A stretch of DNA of 21,053 nt from Clostridia bacterium (GTDB lineage Bacteria; Bacillota_A; Clostridia; Oscillospirales; CAG-272): assembly GCA_017453335.1 (NCBI GenBank), contig JAFTKI010000103.1, positions 1 to 21,053 on the forward strand, given 5' to 3'. This document shows, in pieces, positions 1 to 5,982 of this stretch. How positions within the stretch are numbered: the first letter of the stretch is position 1; every line of letters starts with the position of its first letter. Under the pieces are notes generated by a model that was not told where the DNA came from, searched no databases, and was given only the letters and a program-made list of their open reading frames with translations. The position numbers were made by a program, and so were the translations under genes.

Positions 1-165
1 AAAATGCCACCTCCCTTTACACAAGGGAGGCTCACAGTGGAACCCGTTTACGGGTGGCAAGTAACGATTGCATGGCTGACAGGCCAATAAAAAGCGCACT
101 TGTGCGCCGCCAGTAGTATTAGGGCTATGCCCGAAACTGAATTACCCCCCGTTATACGGGGGGAT
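1..165. repeat. Hairpin-rich noncoding region (interspersed repeat or structured RNA end)
   Basis: No gene is seen in 1-190. The plus strand folds into consecutive perfect hairpins: CCTCCC/GGGAGG (about 11-31), ACCCG/CGGGT (42-55), TGGC/GCCA (73-86), GCGCA-CTTG-TGCGC (94-107), GGGC/GCCC (122-132) and CCCCCCG/CGGGGGG (145-163). TGCCAC (5-10) also pairs with GTGGCA (54-59), closing a three-way junction over the first two. The core around 10-32 recurs in inverted orientation at about 8667-8690, so at least that part belongs to a dispersed palindromic repeat. Whether the rest is a separate structured RNA is open; it matches no RNA family I can name. Confidence 0.55.
87..107 (-). terminator. Terminator for the MATE/methyltransferase operon
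   Basis: Read on the minus strand, GCGCA-CAAG-TGCGC is followed directly by TTTTTATT. It lies about 85 bases past the methyltransferase stop and is the first stem with a T-run in that direction. Confidence 0.6.
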
Positions 166-174
166 TTTTATTTT
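145..174 (+). terminator. Rho-independent terminator, plus strand
   Basis: The stem CCCCCCG (145-151) pairs with CGGGGGG (157-163) across a TTATA loop and is followed by ATTTTTATTTT. It would end a transcript entering from the left of the window. In the minus direction no T-run follows the stem, so it is directional. Confidence 0.75.
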
Positions 175-191
175 CTTGGGTTAGGGGTGGT

Positions 192-821
192 TCATTTTTT
201 TGCGATCAAAAGCTTGTAGCGCGGATTTTCCAGATCGGTGAAGTGAAGCGATGAAAAGCCTGCAGCTTGCAAAAGATTGGTTTCGGTTTGTACGGAAAGC
301 GGAGTATCGATATGGGCTTCGATCAGTTTGTTTGCCTCGTAATGGGCAAACGCCTCGGTTTCCTCTTGCTTTGTGTTGCAAATGCAATCGGAATTGAGAA
401 ACCAACCGTTCGGCTTCAATGCACAAAAGATCTGTTTGTAAAGAATTGCTTTATCCTCGGCAGGGAAGTGGTGCAGTGCGGAGGATGAGATCACGGCATC
501 GTAGCCGTTTCCAAAATCTACGTCAAAGAAATTGCCGTTGATAACGGTCAGCCGATCGGCAAAGGGGCGAGATTTCAAAATCTCCAGCATCCCCTCGCTG
601 ATGTCGATTCCTGTCACTTGCGCGTCGGGGATCCGCTCGAAAAGATCAAACAGCTCAAGCCCCGTTCCGATTCCAAGATCCAAAAAGCGTTTCGCTTGCG
701 TGGGGATCGCGGCGGTGAGTGCGTTTTTGGTGTCCATCAGTTTCGCATGCACCGCATCGTATCCATCTGCTTTTTCGTTAAAAAACGTGCGCATGGATTG
801 GTTTCTTTCTTCTAATTTCAT
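192..821 (-). CDS. Class I SAM-dependent methyltransferase
   Basis: A 209-residue Rossmann-type methyltransferase. Motif I is visible as FLDLGIGTG (about residues 47-55), the acidic end of strand 2 as GIDIS (71-75), and a post-II motif as SSALHHF (113-119), typical of the Methyltransf_25/UbiE-like group acting on small molecules. The start at 821 is chosen because AAGGAGG sits 5 bases upstream of ATG; an in-frame ATG at 842 lies upstream of that site and inside the upstream gene's end. It follows the MATE exporter gene by 17 bases on the same strand, so the two are probably cotranscribed. A methyltransferase paired with an exporter could modify or handle a toxic small molecule, but that is inference. 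The acceptor substrate cannot be read from the sequence. Confidence 0.88.
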   Translation of the reverse strand: MKLEERNQSMRTFFNEKADGYDAVHAKLMDTKNALTAAIPTQAKRFLDLGIGTGLELFDLFERIPDAQVTGIDISEGMLEILKSRPFADRLTVINGNFFDVDFGNGYDAVISSSALHHFPAEDKAILYKQIFCALKPNGWFLNSDCICNTKQEETEAFAHYEANKLIEAHIDTPLSVQTETNLLQAAGFSSLHFTDLENPRYKLLIAKK

Positions 822-838
822 AGGTGCCTCCTTGAAAA

Positions 839-2218
839 TCAAAGCTCCTCGGCAAGTGTTTTACGGTTCTTCCATTTTCCAAGCAGGAAATAGATCATGG
901 CGGGGATAGCAAATCCGTATGGAGCCAATGCGTAGCCCAAAACAAAGCCGAAGAAGCCCCAGCCAAAGGCAATGCCAAACAGCCAACTGAGTCCGATTCG
1001 CAGGATCACACCGTCCAACAGCGCCAGTACCATGGAAAGCTTGGCGTTCCCGATGCCTTGAATGAATGCGCCGCTGCCGCGCATAACGGCAAAAGCAGGG
1101 AACATCCAAAGAATGGCTTTGATAAATACGCCCGAACGCCGATGTACCTCGGGATCATCGGAAAAGATAGAAAAGAGCTCGTTGCCAAAAACAAGATAAA
1201 GGATCATGCAAGCCACGGTGAAGATCCCCGCAATCAGGATCGCGTACCAAACCACCTGCTTGGCTCGCGTTTGCTTGCCTGCTCCGATGTTCTGGCTGAT
1301 CATCGGCATTGCCGCATATTGAATTCCTTGCGAGATCTTGCTGATGATGTCGTCGATTCGAATCCCAACGCCAAAGGTTGCCGATTCGAAGATTCCAACG
1401 GTGTTGATCATCGAGTTGACGAACAGCATGGAGAGATTGATACAGCCCGATTGGATCGCCATCGGAGTTCCGAGCGAGGTGATCATGCCAACGTATTTTC
1501 GAACGGGCATGAGACTTTTCAGTCTGAAATCAAAGCCAAAGGATTCGCGCTTGCGGAAAAGATAAAAGAGCGAGAAGAGGAAGGAAACGGCTTGCCCGAT
1601 GATGGTTGCCCATGCGGCACCCGCAACGCCCCAGCCCCAAAAGCCTGTGAAAACGATGTCAAGTACAAGGTTGACCACCGATGCGATGGCGATGAACAGA
1701 AACGGTCGCTTTGCGTCACCCATTCCGCGCAGGACTGCCGAGACCATGTTGTAGCCTGCGGTGAAAATAAGACCTGCGCCGCAGATTGTGAGGTAGTCCA
1801 TTGCCATACTTCTGGTAGCGGGATCCTTGATGTTCATAACGGTCAGAATCGGGTTTGCGGCAATCAGAATCCCTGCCGATAGAACGAGTGCCAACAGTGA
1901 GACAAAAACGAACAGCGTGCCCATGATATGGTTCATCTCTTTTTTCTTTTGCGCGCCAAGTGCCTGCGCGATCAGGACTTGTCCCGCATTGGAGAAGCCC
2001 AAGCAGATCATGGTGACGAAGTTGACGATCTGACTGCTTTGCGACACAGCCGACAGAGCTGCGGCTTCGGGCTCGACACACTGCCCGACAATGATCATAT
2101 CAATGGTGCTGTAGAGAACCTGCATGGCGTTGGATGCCATAAAGGGGAGCGAGAAGAGCAACAGTTGTCGCGGAATATTGCCCTCGGTGAAATTTTTGGA
2201 TAGCGATTTTGATTGCAA
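839..2218 (-). CDS. MATE family multidrug/cation antiporter
   Basis: An integral membrane protein of about 459 residues with the twelve-helix pattern of MATE exporters. It begins with the typical N-terminal segment ending in IPRQLLLFSLPFMASNAMQ, followed by STIDMIIVGQ, and has the repeated two-lobe layout (internal copy near IQSGCINLSMLFVNSMI). MATE proteins export drugs or metabolites using a Na+ or H+ gradient. The start is a TTG at 2218: AGGAGT lies 7 bases upstream, whereas the in-frame TTG at 2248 has no such site. A TTTACT-17-TATAAT promoter lies just upstream. It is the first gene of a two-gene minus-strand operon with the methyltransferase. The transported compound is not predictable. 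Confidence 0.93.
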   Translation of the reverse strand: MQSKSLSKNFTEGNIPRQLLLFSLPFMASNAMQVLYSTIDMIIVGQCVEPEAAALSAVSQSSQIVNFVTMICLGFSNAGQVLIAQALGAQKKKEMNHIMGTLFVFVSLLALVLSAGILIAANPILTVMNIKDPATRSMAMDYLTICGAGLIFTAGYNMVSAVLRGMGDAKRPFLFIAIASVVNLVLDIVFTGFWGWGVAGAAWATIIGQAVSFLFSLFYLFRKRESFGFDFRLKSLMPVRKYVGMITSLGTPMAIQSGCINLSMLFVNSMINTVGIFESATFGVGIRIDDIISKISQGIQYAAMPMISQNIGAGKQTRAKQVVWYAILIAGIFTVACMILYLVFGNELFSIFSDDPEVHRRSGVFIKAILWMFPAFAVMRGSGAFIQGIGNAKLSMVLALLDGVILRIGLSWLFGIAFGWGFFGFVLGYALAPYGFAIPAMIYFLLGKWKNRKTLAEEL

Positions 2219-2256
2219 GACAGTTACTCCTGTTTCAAAAGTATTCAACGCTATCT

Positions 2257-2285
2257 ATTATAACATAGTTTGAGTGAAGAGTAAA
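2257..2285 (-). promoter_or_regulatory. Promoter of the MATE/methyltransferase operon
   Basis: On the minus strand TTTACT (2285-2280) and TATAAT (2262-2257) are separated by 17 bases. Transcription would start about 30 bases before the TTG start at 2218. Confidence 0.7.
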
Positions 2286-2324
2286 GAGCAAAAAAGAATT
2301 TTTTGGCAACCGACAAGAAAAGAC

Positions 2325-2353
2325 TTGACAGGGGACAATTCTTGTGGTATAAT
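2325..2353 (+). promoter_or_regulatory. Consensus sigma-A promoter of tRNA-Gln
   Basis: TTGACA (2325-2330) and TATAAT (2348-2353) are both perfect hexamers with a 17-base spacer. The tRNA starts 26 bases after the -10 box. Confidence 0.9.
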
Positions 2354-2379
2354 TGGAATGTTCTGAGAAAACCACATAA

Positions 2380-2454
2380 TGGGGTATAGCCAAGCGGTAA
2401 GGCACCAGACTTTGACTCTGGCATTCGTAGGTCCGAATCCTGCTACCCCAGCCA
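2380..2454 (+). tRNA. tRNA-Gln(TTG)
   Basis: A 75-base cloverleaf. The acceptor stem is TGGGGTA (2380-2386) with TACCCCA (2444-2450), followed by discriminator G2451 and an encoded CCA (2452-2454). The anticodon arm is CCAGA-CTTTGAC-TCTGG, giving anticodon TTG. The T arm is GTAGG-TCCGAAT-CCTGC. A perfect promoter lies upstream and a strong terminator 7 bases downstream, so it is an independently transcribed single tRNA. Its 3' end is part of an unusually long palindrome (see findings). Confidence 0.96.
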
Positions 2455-2502
2455 CAAAAAAGGCACGCCAGCGGCGTGCCTTTTTTGTGGCTGGGGTAGC
2501 AG
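2440..2502. repeat. 30-bp perfect inverted repeat joining tRNA 3' end and terminator
   Basis: 2440-2469 is the exact reverse complement of 2473-2502 around a 3-base AGC loop. The left arm is the last 15 bases of tRNA-Gln, one linking C, six A and GGCACGCC. The right arm is GGCGTGCC, six T, and an inverted copy of the tRNA 3' end. The inner 8 bp plus the T-run act as the tRNA terminator. The outer part looks like the 3' end of a lost convergent tRNA or an attachment-site remnant. Confidence 0.9.
2462..2486. terminator. Terminator of tRNA-Gln, symmetric
   Basis: GGCACGCC (2462-2469), AGC loop, GGCGTGCC (2473-2480), then six T. Six A precede the stem, so it could work in both directions. Confidence 0.9.
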
Positions 2503-2515
2503 CCCGATTTCCCCT

Positions 2516-2625
2516 ATCGTGTGCAAAGCACACGATGTAGGTCCGCATTCGCCGCCCGAAGATCGACAAGCTCGCTTGTCAGGCGCAGGGCGAGCGAATC
2601 TTCGCCGCAGGCGAATATCCTGCTA
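2516..2625. repeat. Nested palindromic repeat resembling an interrupted tRNA T arm
   Basis: This is noncoding. A perfect hairpin ATCGTGTGC-AAA-GCACACGAT (2516-2536) is followed by GTAGG (2537-2541), nested stems ATTCGCC/GGCGAAT (2547-2553 with 2610-2616), GAAGAT/ATCTTC (2558-2563 with 2598-2603) and GACAAGC/GCTTGTC (2565-2580), then CCTGC (2619-2623). GTAGGTCCG and CCTGCTA match the T arm of the tRNA-Gln gene upstream, as if a palindrome sat within its loop. The rest of 2219-2747 holds the MATE promoter, the tRNA and the promoter of the next gene; I see no gene in 2503-2747. Confidence 0.6.
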
Positions 2626-2685
2626 TCGACAAATGCTCCCCCCGCACAGCACCAAACATGTGGACAGATTCGACTTGCGAAACGG

Positions 2686-2714
2686 TTGAAAAGTTTACAA
2701 AGCTGTGGTATAAT
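2686..2714 (+). promoter_or_regulatory. Promoter of the AT-rich 127-residue gene
   Basis: TTGAAA (2686-2691) and TATAAT (2709-2714) have a 17-base spacer, and the start codon follows 33 bases later. Confidence 0.7.
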
Positions 2715-2747
2715 GTAGTAGCAACAAATTAAAAAGGCGGGTTGAAT

Positions 2748-3131
2748 ATGGGAACTCTTTTTAATAACATTGATGTTCTTGTTTTATCAGTAATATATAA
2801 GAACAATCAAATAGAACTTGTTAAGTGGATTGGAATGATTGACTGTTATGAGCGCATCATTCTTACCTTGAACGAATTAAATGACTCATTAGAAAAATTA
2901 CAAAAAAGCGGTCTAATCCAATTGTCAAGCAATCAATTCTTGCTTTCATCTGAAGCGATTAAATTATTTCCTAAGAAATTTAATATACGCAATTACGAAA
3001 AAATACATGATAAACTTTCAAAGAAAGAATACATCGAAATGGCAGAGTGTAATTTTAAGGTAACTGAAGAAGAATATTCAAAAGCATTAAAACAATATTA
3101 TAAGATTGTGGCAAAGAGCCTAAATAATTAA
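2748..3131 (+). CDS. Hypothetical protein, possible winged-helix fold
   Basis: A 127-residue soluble protein with no family I recognise. It is rich in Lys, Asn and Ile and clearly more AT-rich than the flanking genes, a sign of recent transfer. The stretch from about residue 37 to 75 (LNELNDSLEKLQKSGLIQL, then SNQFLLSSEAIKLF) alternates helix and short hairpin in the way of a winged-helix domain, but this is only a pattern impression. The ATG at 2748 is preferred over an in-frame TTG at 2742 because GGCGGG sits 6 bases before the ATG. It has its own promoter and stands alone, between two tRNA-end/terminator modules. The stop codon lies 9 bases before a 27-base block that recurs at 4473-4500. 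Confidence 0.7.
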   Translation: MGTLFNNIDVLVLSVIYKNNQIELVKWIGMIDCYERIILTLNELNDSLEKLQKSGLIQLSSNQFLLSSEAIKLFPKKFNIRNYEKIHDKLSKKEYIEMAECNFKVTEEEYSKALKQYYKIVAKSLNN

Positions 3132-3140
3132 TACAAACTA

Positions 3141-3253
3141 TATAGGACTCGTTGCAAGCATGGCGTTGCGCCCCGAATCGATACCCAAATCAATCCCCCC
3201 GCTATTTCAAAAGCCACCCGATCGGGTGGCTTTTGTTGTGCCTGGGGTAGCAG
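3141..3253. repeat. Terminator/tRNA-end module, copy A
   Basis: The module begins with a block ending GCAAGCATGGCGTT (3141-3167), shared with 4473-4500. It then has a stem AAAAGCCACCC/GGGTGGCTTTT (3209-3234) that is a good terminator, and ends with CTGGGGTAGCAG (3242-3253). That end is the reverse complement of the tRNA-Gln 3' end and continues ATTTGAA, resembling a T loop read backwards. No gene lies in it. Confidence 0.65.
3209..3238. terminator. Terminator in module A
   Basis: AAAAGCCACCC (3209-3219), GATC loop, GGGTGGCTTTT (3224-3234), then GTTG. It serves the 127-residue gene upstream on the plus strand and has A/T tracts on both sides. Confidence 0.75.
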
Positions 3254-3308
3254 ATTTGAATTTTTTTGCGGTCGATTTTACTTTTTTTGCTCTTTTTAAC
3301 TTCTTCTG

Positions 3309-3337
3309 TTGACAGCTTTTTCTATGTATGATATAAT
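3309..3337 (+). promoter_or_regulatory. Consensus promoter of the AEC transporter
   Basis: TTGACA (3309-3314) and TATAAT (3332-3337) are perfect hexamers 17 bases apart, 30 bases before the start codon. Confidence 0.88.
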
Positions 3338-3366
3338 ACATTGAAATTCGAATCGGAGGTGATTCC

Positions 3367-4263
3367 TTGCAGGTTATATTCAAGCAACTTTCCATTTTAT
3401 ATATTTTTCTGCTGGTTGGCTGGCTGGTGGGAAAGATCAAAAAGGAAAAGGCGCCGCATAGTGATATCATCTCTGTGCTGTTGGTCAATGTATTCTTGCC
3501 ATGCAAGGTGTTCAGTACCTTTGCCAACAACGTGACCGTTTCGTATTTGGCAGATCATTCCATTCTGCTGCTGTCATCGGTTATCGTTCTTGCGATTCTA
3601 GTGGTGATTGCGCACTTCGTTTCGAGGCTCTTGACCAAAAAGAAGTATGAGCAAAAGGTTTATGCGTATTCGGTTGCGATTGCAAACTACGCATACCTTG
3701 GATATGCGCTGATCGAATCGGTTTTCGGAGAAAGCGTCTTGGCAGAGTTTATGCTGTTTGCGATTCCGTTCATCTTTTACACCTACACAGTTGGGTATGC
3801 GATGCTCACGGGCGGTAAAAATCCCATCAAGAGATTGCTCAATCCGATTACCGTTGCGATTGTAATCGGTTTGGTATTCGGACTTTGCAAATGGAAGCTT
3901 CCCGATATGCTGACCACCGTTGTTTCTTCGGCATCGGCTTGCGTAGGCCCTTTGAGTATGCTCTTGACAGGTATCACGCTTTCCACATTTGCATTCAAAG
4001 ATCTTTTGTCTAATAAAACCGCGTATATTTTTAGTGCTTTGCGTTTGATTGTGATTCCCGCGGTGGCGTATCTTATCTGCCGTGGAGCGCGTTTGGATTG
4101 GCTGGCACCGATGGTGCTGATCATCACCTGTATGCCATGCGGACTGAATACGATCGTATTTCCCAAACTCATTGGCGAGGATTGCAAGCCCGGTGCGCGC
4201 TTGGCTTTGATTACTCACGTTTTCTCGTTGATCACGCTTCCTTGCTGGCTTTCTCTCCTATAA
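3367..4263 (+). CDS. AEC (auxin efflux carrier) family transporter
   Basis: A 298-residue, strongly hydrophobic protein with about ten membrane segments, the usual size for bacterial AEC carriers (about 300-320). It starts FKQLSILYIFLLVGWLVGK, has the NVFLPC segment near residue 43 and a second-half hinge around TCMPCGLNTIVFPK near residue 265, both in the places where AEC proteins have conserved Pro/Asn-containing breaks. Characterised bacterial members move carboxylic acids such as malate; the substrate here is unknown. The start is a TTG at 3367 with GGAGGT 6 bases upstream. A consensus promoter drives it. A 66-codon chimeric gene remnant follows 15 bases after the stop with an AAGGAG site between, suggesting a former second gene in the transcript. 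Confidence 0.9.
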   Translation: MQVIFKQLSILYIFLLVGWLVGKIKKEKAPHSDIISVLLVNVFLPCKVFSTFANNVTVSYLADHSILLLSSVIVLAILVVIAHFVSRLLTKKKYEQKVYAYSVAIANYAYLGYALIESVFGESVLAEFMLFAIPFIFYTYTVGYAMLTGGKNPIKRLLNPITVAIVIGLVFGLCKWKLPDMLTTVVSSASACVGPLSMLLTGITLSTFAFKDLLSNKTAYIFSALRLIVIPAVAYLICRGARLDWLAPMVLIITCMPCGLNTIVFPKLIGEDCKPGARLALITHVFSLITLPCWLSLL

Positions 4264-4278
4264 TAAACCAAAGGAGAT

Positions 4279-4476
4279 TTGAATACGGATTCTCTGAAAA
4301 TTTTATTTATCGGAAACAGCTTTGCAGTGGAAACCATGCAGCACACCGCGGGTGGCATCGCAGAAGCTTATTACAAAGAAATCCCAGAACACATCAAGCG
4401 CTTTTGCGATAGTAGGATTGACAGTTTTATCAAATCCGTCGTAAGAGAATTTAATAAGAAATATCTGATTACATAG
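4279..4476 (+). pseudogene. Chimeric remnant: N terminus of a DUF4886/SGNH-like protein joined to a foreign tail
   Basis: The first 29 or so codons read DSLKILFIGNSFAVETMQHT, which is the start of DUF4886-type SGNH-like proteins (the GNSF block carries the nucleophile in that fold). After about codon 33 the sequence turns into a Lys/Ile/Phe-rich tail ending NKKYLIT that does not continue the domain. Full-length members are several hundred residues, so only the tip remains. The start is also poor: AAGGAG is only 2 bases from the TTG and no ATG is in frame. It is best read as a deletion or recombination junction, with the break near 4365-4410. The stop lies just inside the block that recurs in module A. 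Confidence 0.65.
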
Positions 4477-4675
4477 GCTTTCGTTTGCAAGCATGGCGTT
4501 AAAAGCCCGGTAGAACGCGGAACCTTTTTAACTCCCATCATCGCCAAGGTGTTATTGTACCTTCTGCAAAACCGAGGCGCATCTTAATTAGCCACACACG
4601 GTTTTGCATCTAAATTGGCGTTACATCACAACAAAAGGCACCCATGCGGGTGCCTTTTGTTGTGGCTGGGATAGC
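4473..4675. repeat. Terminator/tRNA-end module, copy B
   Basis: This has the same layout as the module at 3141-3253. The block ending GCAAGCATGGCGTT (4473-4500) is followed by about 125 bases without a gene, a perfect 17-bp stem (4627-4643 with 4648-4664), and TGGCTGGGATAGC (4663-4675), a one-base variant of the inverted tRNA-Gln 3' end. No coding sequence is seen in 4477-4720. Confidence 0.65.
4627..4664. terminator. Bidirectional terminator in module B
   Basis: A perfect 17-bp stem with an ATGC loop; the core GGCACCC/GGGTGCC is flanked by AAAA and TTTT. It can end transcription from the AEC side and, in the other direction, from the XRE gene at 4721-4933. Confidence 0.8.
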
Positions 4676-4720
4676 CGCAGTGCTTCTTTTTATACGGATG
4701 AAACTTACGCAATGCATGTG

Positions 4721-4933
4721 TTATTTGGGCGTGTCCTTTAGTCCCAAAATATAGTCTGCGCTTACTTTGTAATAATTACAAAGAGTAATTAAATGTCTTA
4801 TAGGTAGTTCATTGGCTCCACGCTCATATCTTGCATACATTGTTTGGGAGGTAGCCAATACTGTTGCAATTTCCTGTTGTGTTTTATCGTGATCTTCTCG
4901 AAGATCACGAATTCTTTTGATATAGTCAGCCAT
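4721..4933 (-). CDS. XRE family HTH repressor-like regulator
   Basis: A 70-residue protein consisting of a single helix-turn-helix domain of the Cro/CI type: RIRDLREDHDKTQQEIATVL, then SQTMYARYERGANELP, then HLITLCNYYKVSADYILGL. The recognition helix is around residues 29-39. There is no sensor or multimerisation domain, as in Cro-sized phage and SinR-like regulators. The ATG at 4933 is preceded by AAAGGGAT. It is transcribed away from the LRR lipoprotein pair, and the shared intergenic region carries three palindromes placed on the two promoters, so it very likely controls both itself and the LRR genes (inference from layout). Confidence 0.9.
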   Translation of the reverse strand: MADYIKRIRDLREDHDKTQQEIATVLATSQTMYARYERGANELPIRHLITLCNYYKVSADYILGLKDTPK

Positions 4934-4952
4934 TTCACAATCCCTTTGTTAC

Positions 4953-5019
4953 ATATTTGTAAATATTATAACAAGTAAACAAGTTTACTATTGACATTAG
5001 TAAATATTTGTACTATAAT
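4953..5019. promoter_or_regulatory. Divergent promoter region with three operator-like palindromes
   Basis: Rightward: TTGACA (4991-4996), 17-base spacer, TATAAT (5014-5019). Leftward: TATAAT at 4970-4965, with no clear -35. Palindromes: ATATTT-GT-AAATAT (4953-4966), AGTAAAC-AA-GTTTACT (4974-4989), and AGTAAATATTTGTACT (4999-5014). The last two share the 16-base frame AGTAAA....TACT and are centred 25 bp apart. The middle one is in the leftward spacer next to the rightward -35; the third fills the rightward spacer. This is the arrangement of a repressor site for the adjacent XRE protein. Confidence 0.75.
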
Positions 5020-5209
5020 AATGATATAGGAAAGGGTTTAGCATTGATAAAATGAAAATGGAGTATATGAAGCTTATTATATAAAATAAAAATCCCGATG
5101 CGAACATCGAGAATGAGTGCAACATAACGACAGTTGTGTTACTTGTTGTATGTTACAGCAAACTTGCTGATTGACATAAATAATTCATAAATAGAACGAG
5201 GGTAAATCT
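5020..5209 (+). other. 190-base AT-rich leader before the LRR lipoproteins
   Basis: There is no convincing gene here. A 10-codon ATG frame (5052-5084) lacks a good ribosome site. A small hairpin CGATG-CGAA-CATCG lies at 5096-5109, and an imperfect stem AACATAACGAC with GTTGTATGTT follows at about 5121-5156. No T-run follows the stems, so attenuation is not evident. Confidence 0.4.
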
Positions 5210-5956
5210 ATGAAAAAACTTCATATCATCTTGGTTATTGCACTTATGAGCATACTGCTTTTATGCTTGGTTTCTTGCGGGGAACCAACGTTTGAATACG
5301 AAGAGTATTCTAACGGATACAAGATATCAGGACGTGGCGAAATTACGGATACAGAATTGGTTATACCCGAAAAGTATAAAGGGAAACCCGTTCTTGGAAT
5401 CGGCGATGAAGCCTTTAAAGGGTGTACTGACATAACCAGTATTACTTTGCCCGACACTGTAGAATTTATTGAATTGAGCGCTTTTGAGGGATGCACTGCA
5501 CTCAAAACAATCAATACACCATCAAATTTAACCATGATTGGTGAACTTGCATTTGCCGGTTGTTCTTCTTTGGAGGCTTTTGACATTCCTGAAAAGATGG
5601 ATACATTCATAAAAAATGCTTTTCACGATACGCCTTTGCTTGAAACAGAAGGATCGGTTACTTATGTGGACAATTGGGTAGTTGGGGTTGAAACCGGGCT
5701 TACCGACGTTTCGATTCGTGAAGGGACTGTCGGATTGGCAGACAGCGCACTTCGAACGGGCAGCACAAAAATGCTTGAAGATGTCTTTTTGCCAAGCACG
5801 ATAAGATCAATTGAAATTGATGCGAACTATTCTTATATGACATTTCATTTTGATGGAACAAAGGCGCAGTGGCAAACAATATTCAAAGAGTACCCGTATT
5901 ATACATTCTCATTTACGGTAATTTGTACAGACGAAACTTTGACATACGGAAACTGA
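5210..5956 (+). CDS. Secreted BspA-type leucine-rich-repeat lipoprotein (first of a pair)
   Basis: A 248-residue protein with a lipoprotein signal peptide: MKK, a hydrophobic stretch, and the lipobox LVSC with Cys23 as the lipidation site. After a short N-terminal strand region (LVIPEKYKGKPV) come about four LRR_5 units of 23 residues, each with the AF.GC..L signature (DEAFKGCTDI, SAFEGCTAL, LAFAGCSSL, NAFHDTPLL). A second half with the REGTVGLADSAL segment ends in a strand-rich cap with FHFDGTKAQW. The start has GAGGG 7 bases upstream. The next gene, 26 bases on, is a clear paralogue, so a tandem duplication is likely. LRR_5 proteins of this type are surface adhesion or ligand-binding proteins. 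Here they are AT-rich and HTH-controlled, unlike the GC-richer LRR gene at 11960. Confidence 0.88.
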   Translation: MKKLHIILVIALMSILLLCLVSCGEPTFEYEEYSNGYKISGRGEITDTELVIPEKYKGKPVLGIGDEAFKGCTDITSITLPDTVEFIELSAFEGCTALKTINTPSNLTMIGELAFAGCSSLEAFDIPEKMDTFIKNAFHDTPLLETEGSVTYVDNWVVGVETGLTDVSIREGTVGLADSALRTGSTKMLEDVFLPSTIRSIEIDANYSYMTFHFDGTKAQWQTIFKEYPYYTFSFTVICTDETLTYGN

Positions 5957-5982
5957 TAAGAAATGAGGTTTGCAGAAAAATT

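Noticed and set aside
1..165. Possible rnpB, tmRNA, SRP RNA or 6S RNA 3' end
   Set aside because: None of the conserved stretches of these RNAs that I know is present, and part of the region is a dispersed repeat.
1058..1882. A 274-codon plus-strand frame within the MATE gene
   Set aside because: Its product is Asp/His/Arg-rich without a fold pattern, while the minus strand encodes a typical twelve-helix MATE protein.
2487..2502. A second tRNA gene on the minus strand, convergent with tRNA-Gln
   Set aside because: Only the last 15 or so bases of a tRNA are mirrored; no D arm, anticodon arm or 5' acceptor strand can be found further right.
5052..5084. Leader peptide gene in the LRR leader
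   Set aside because: A 10-codon frame without a clear ribosome site or a following attenuator; not enough to call.
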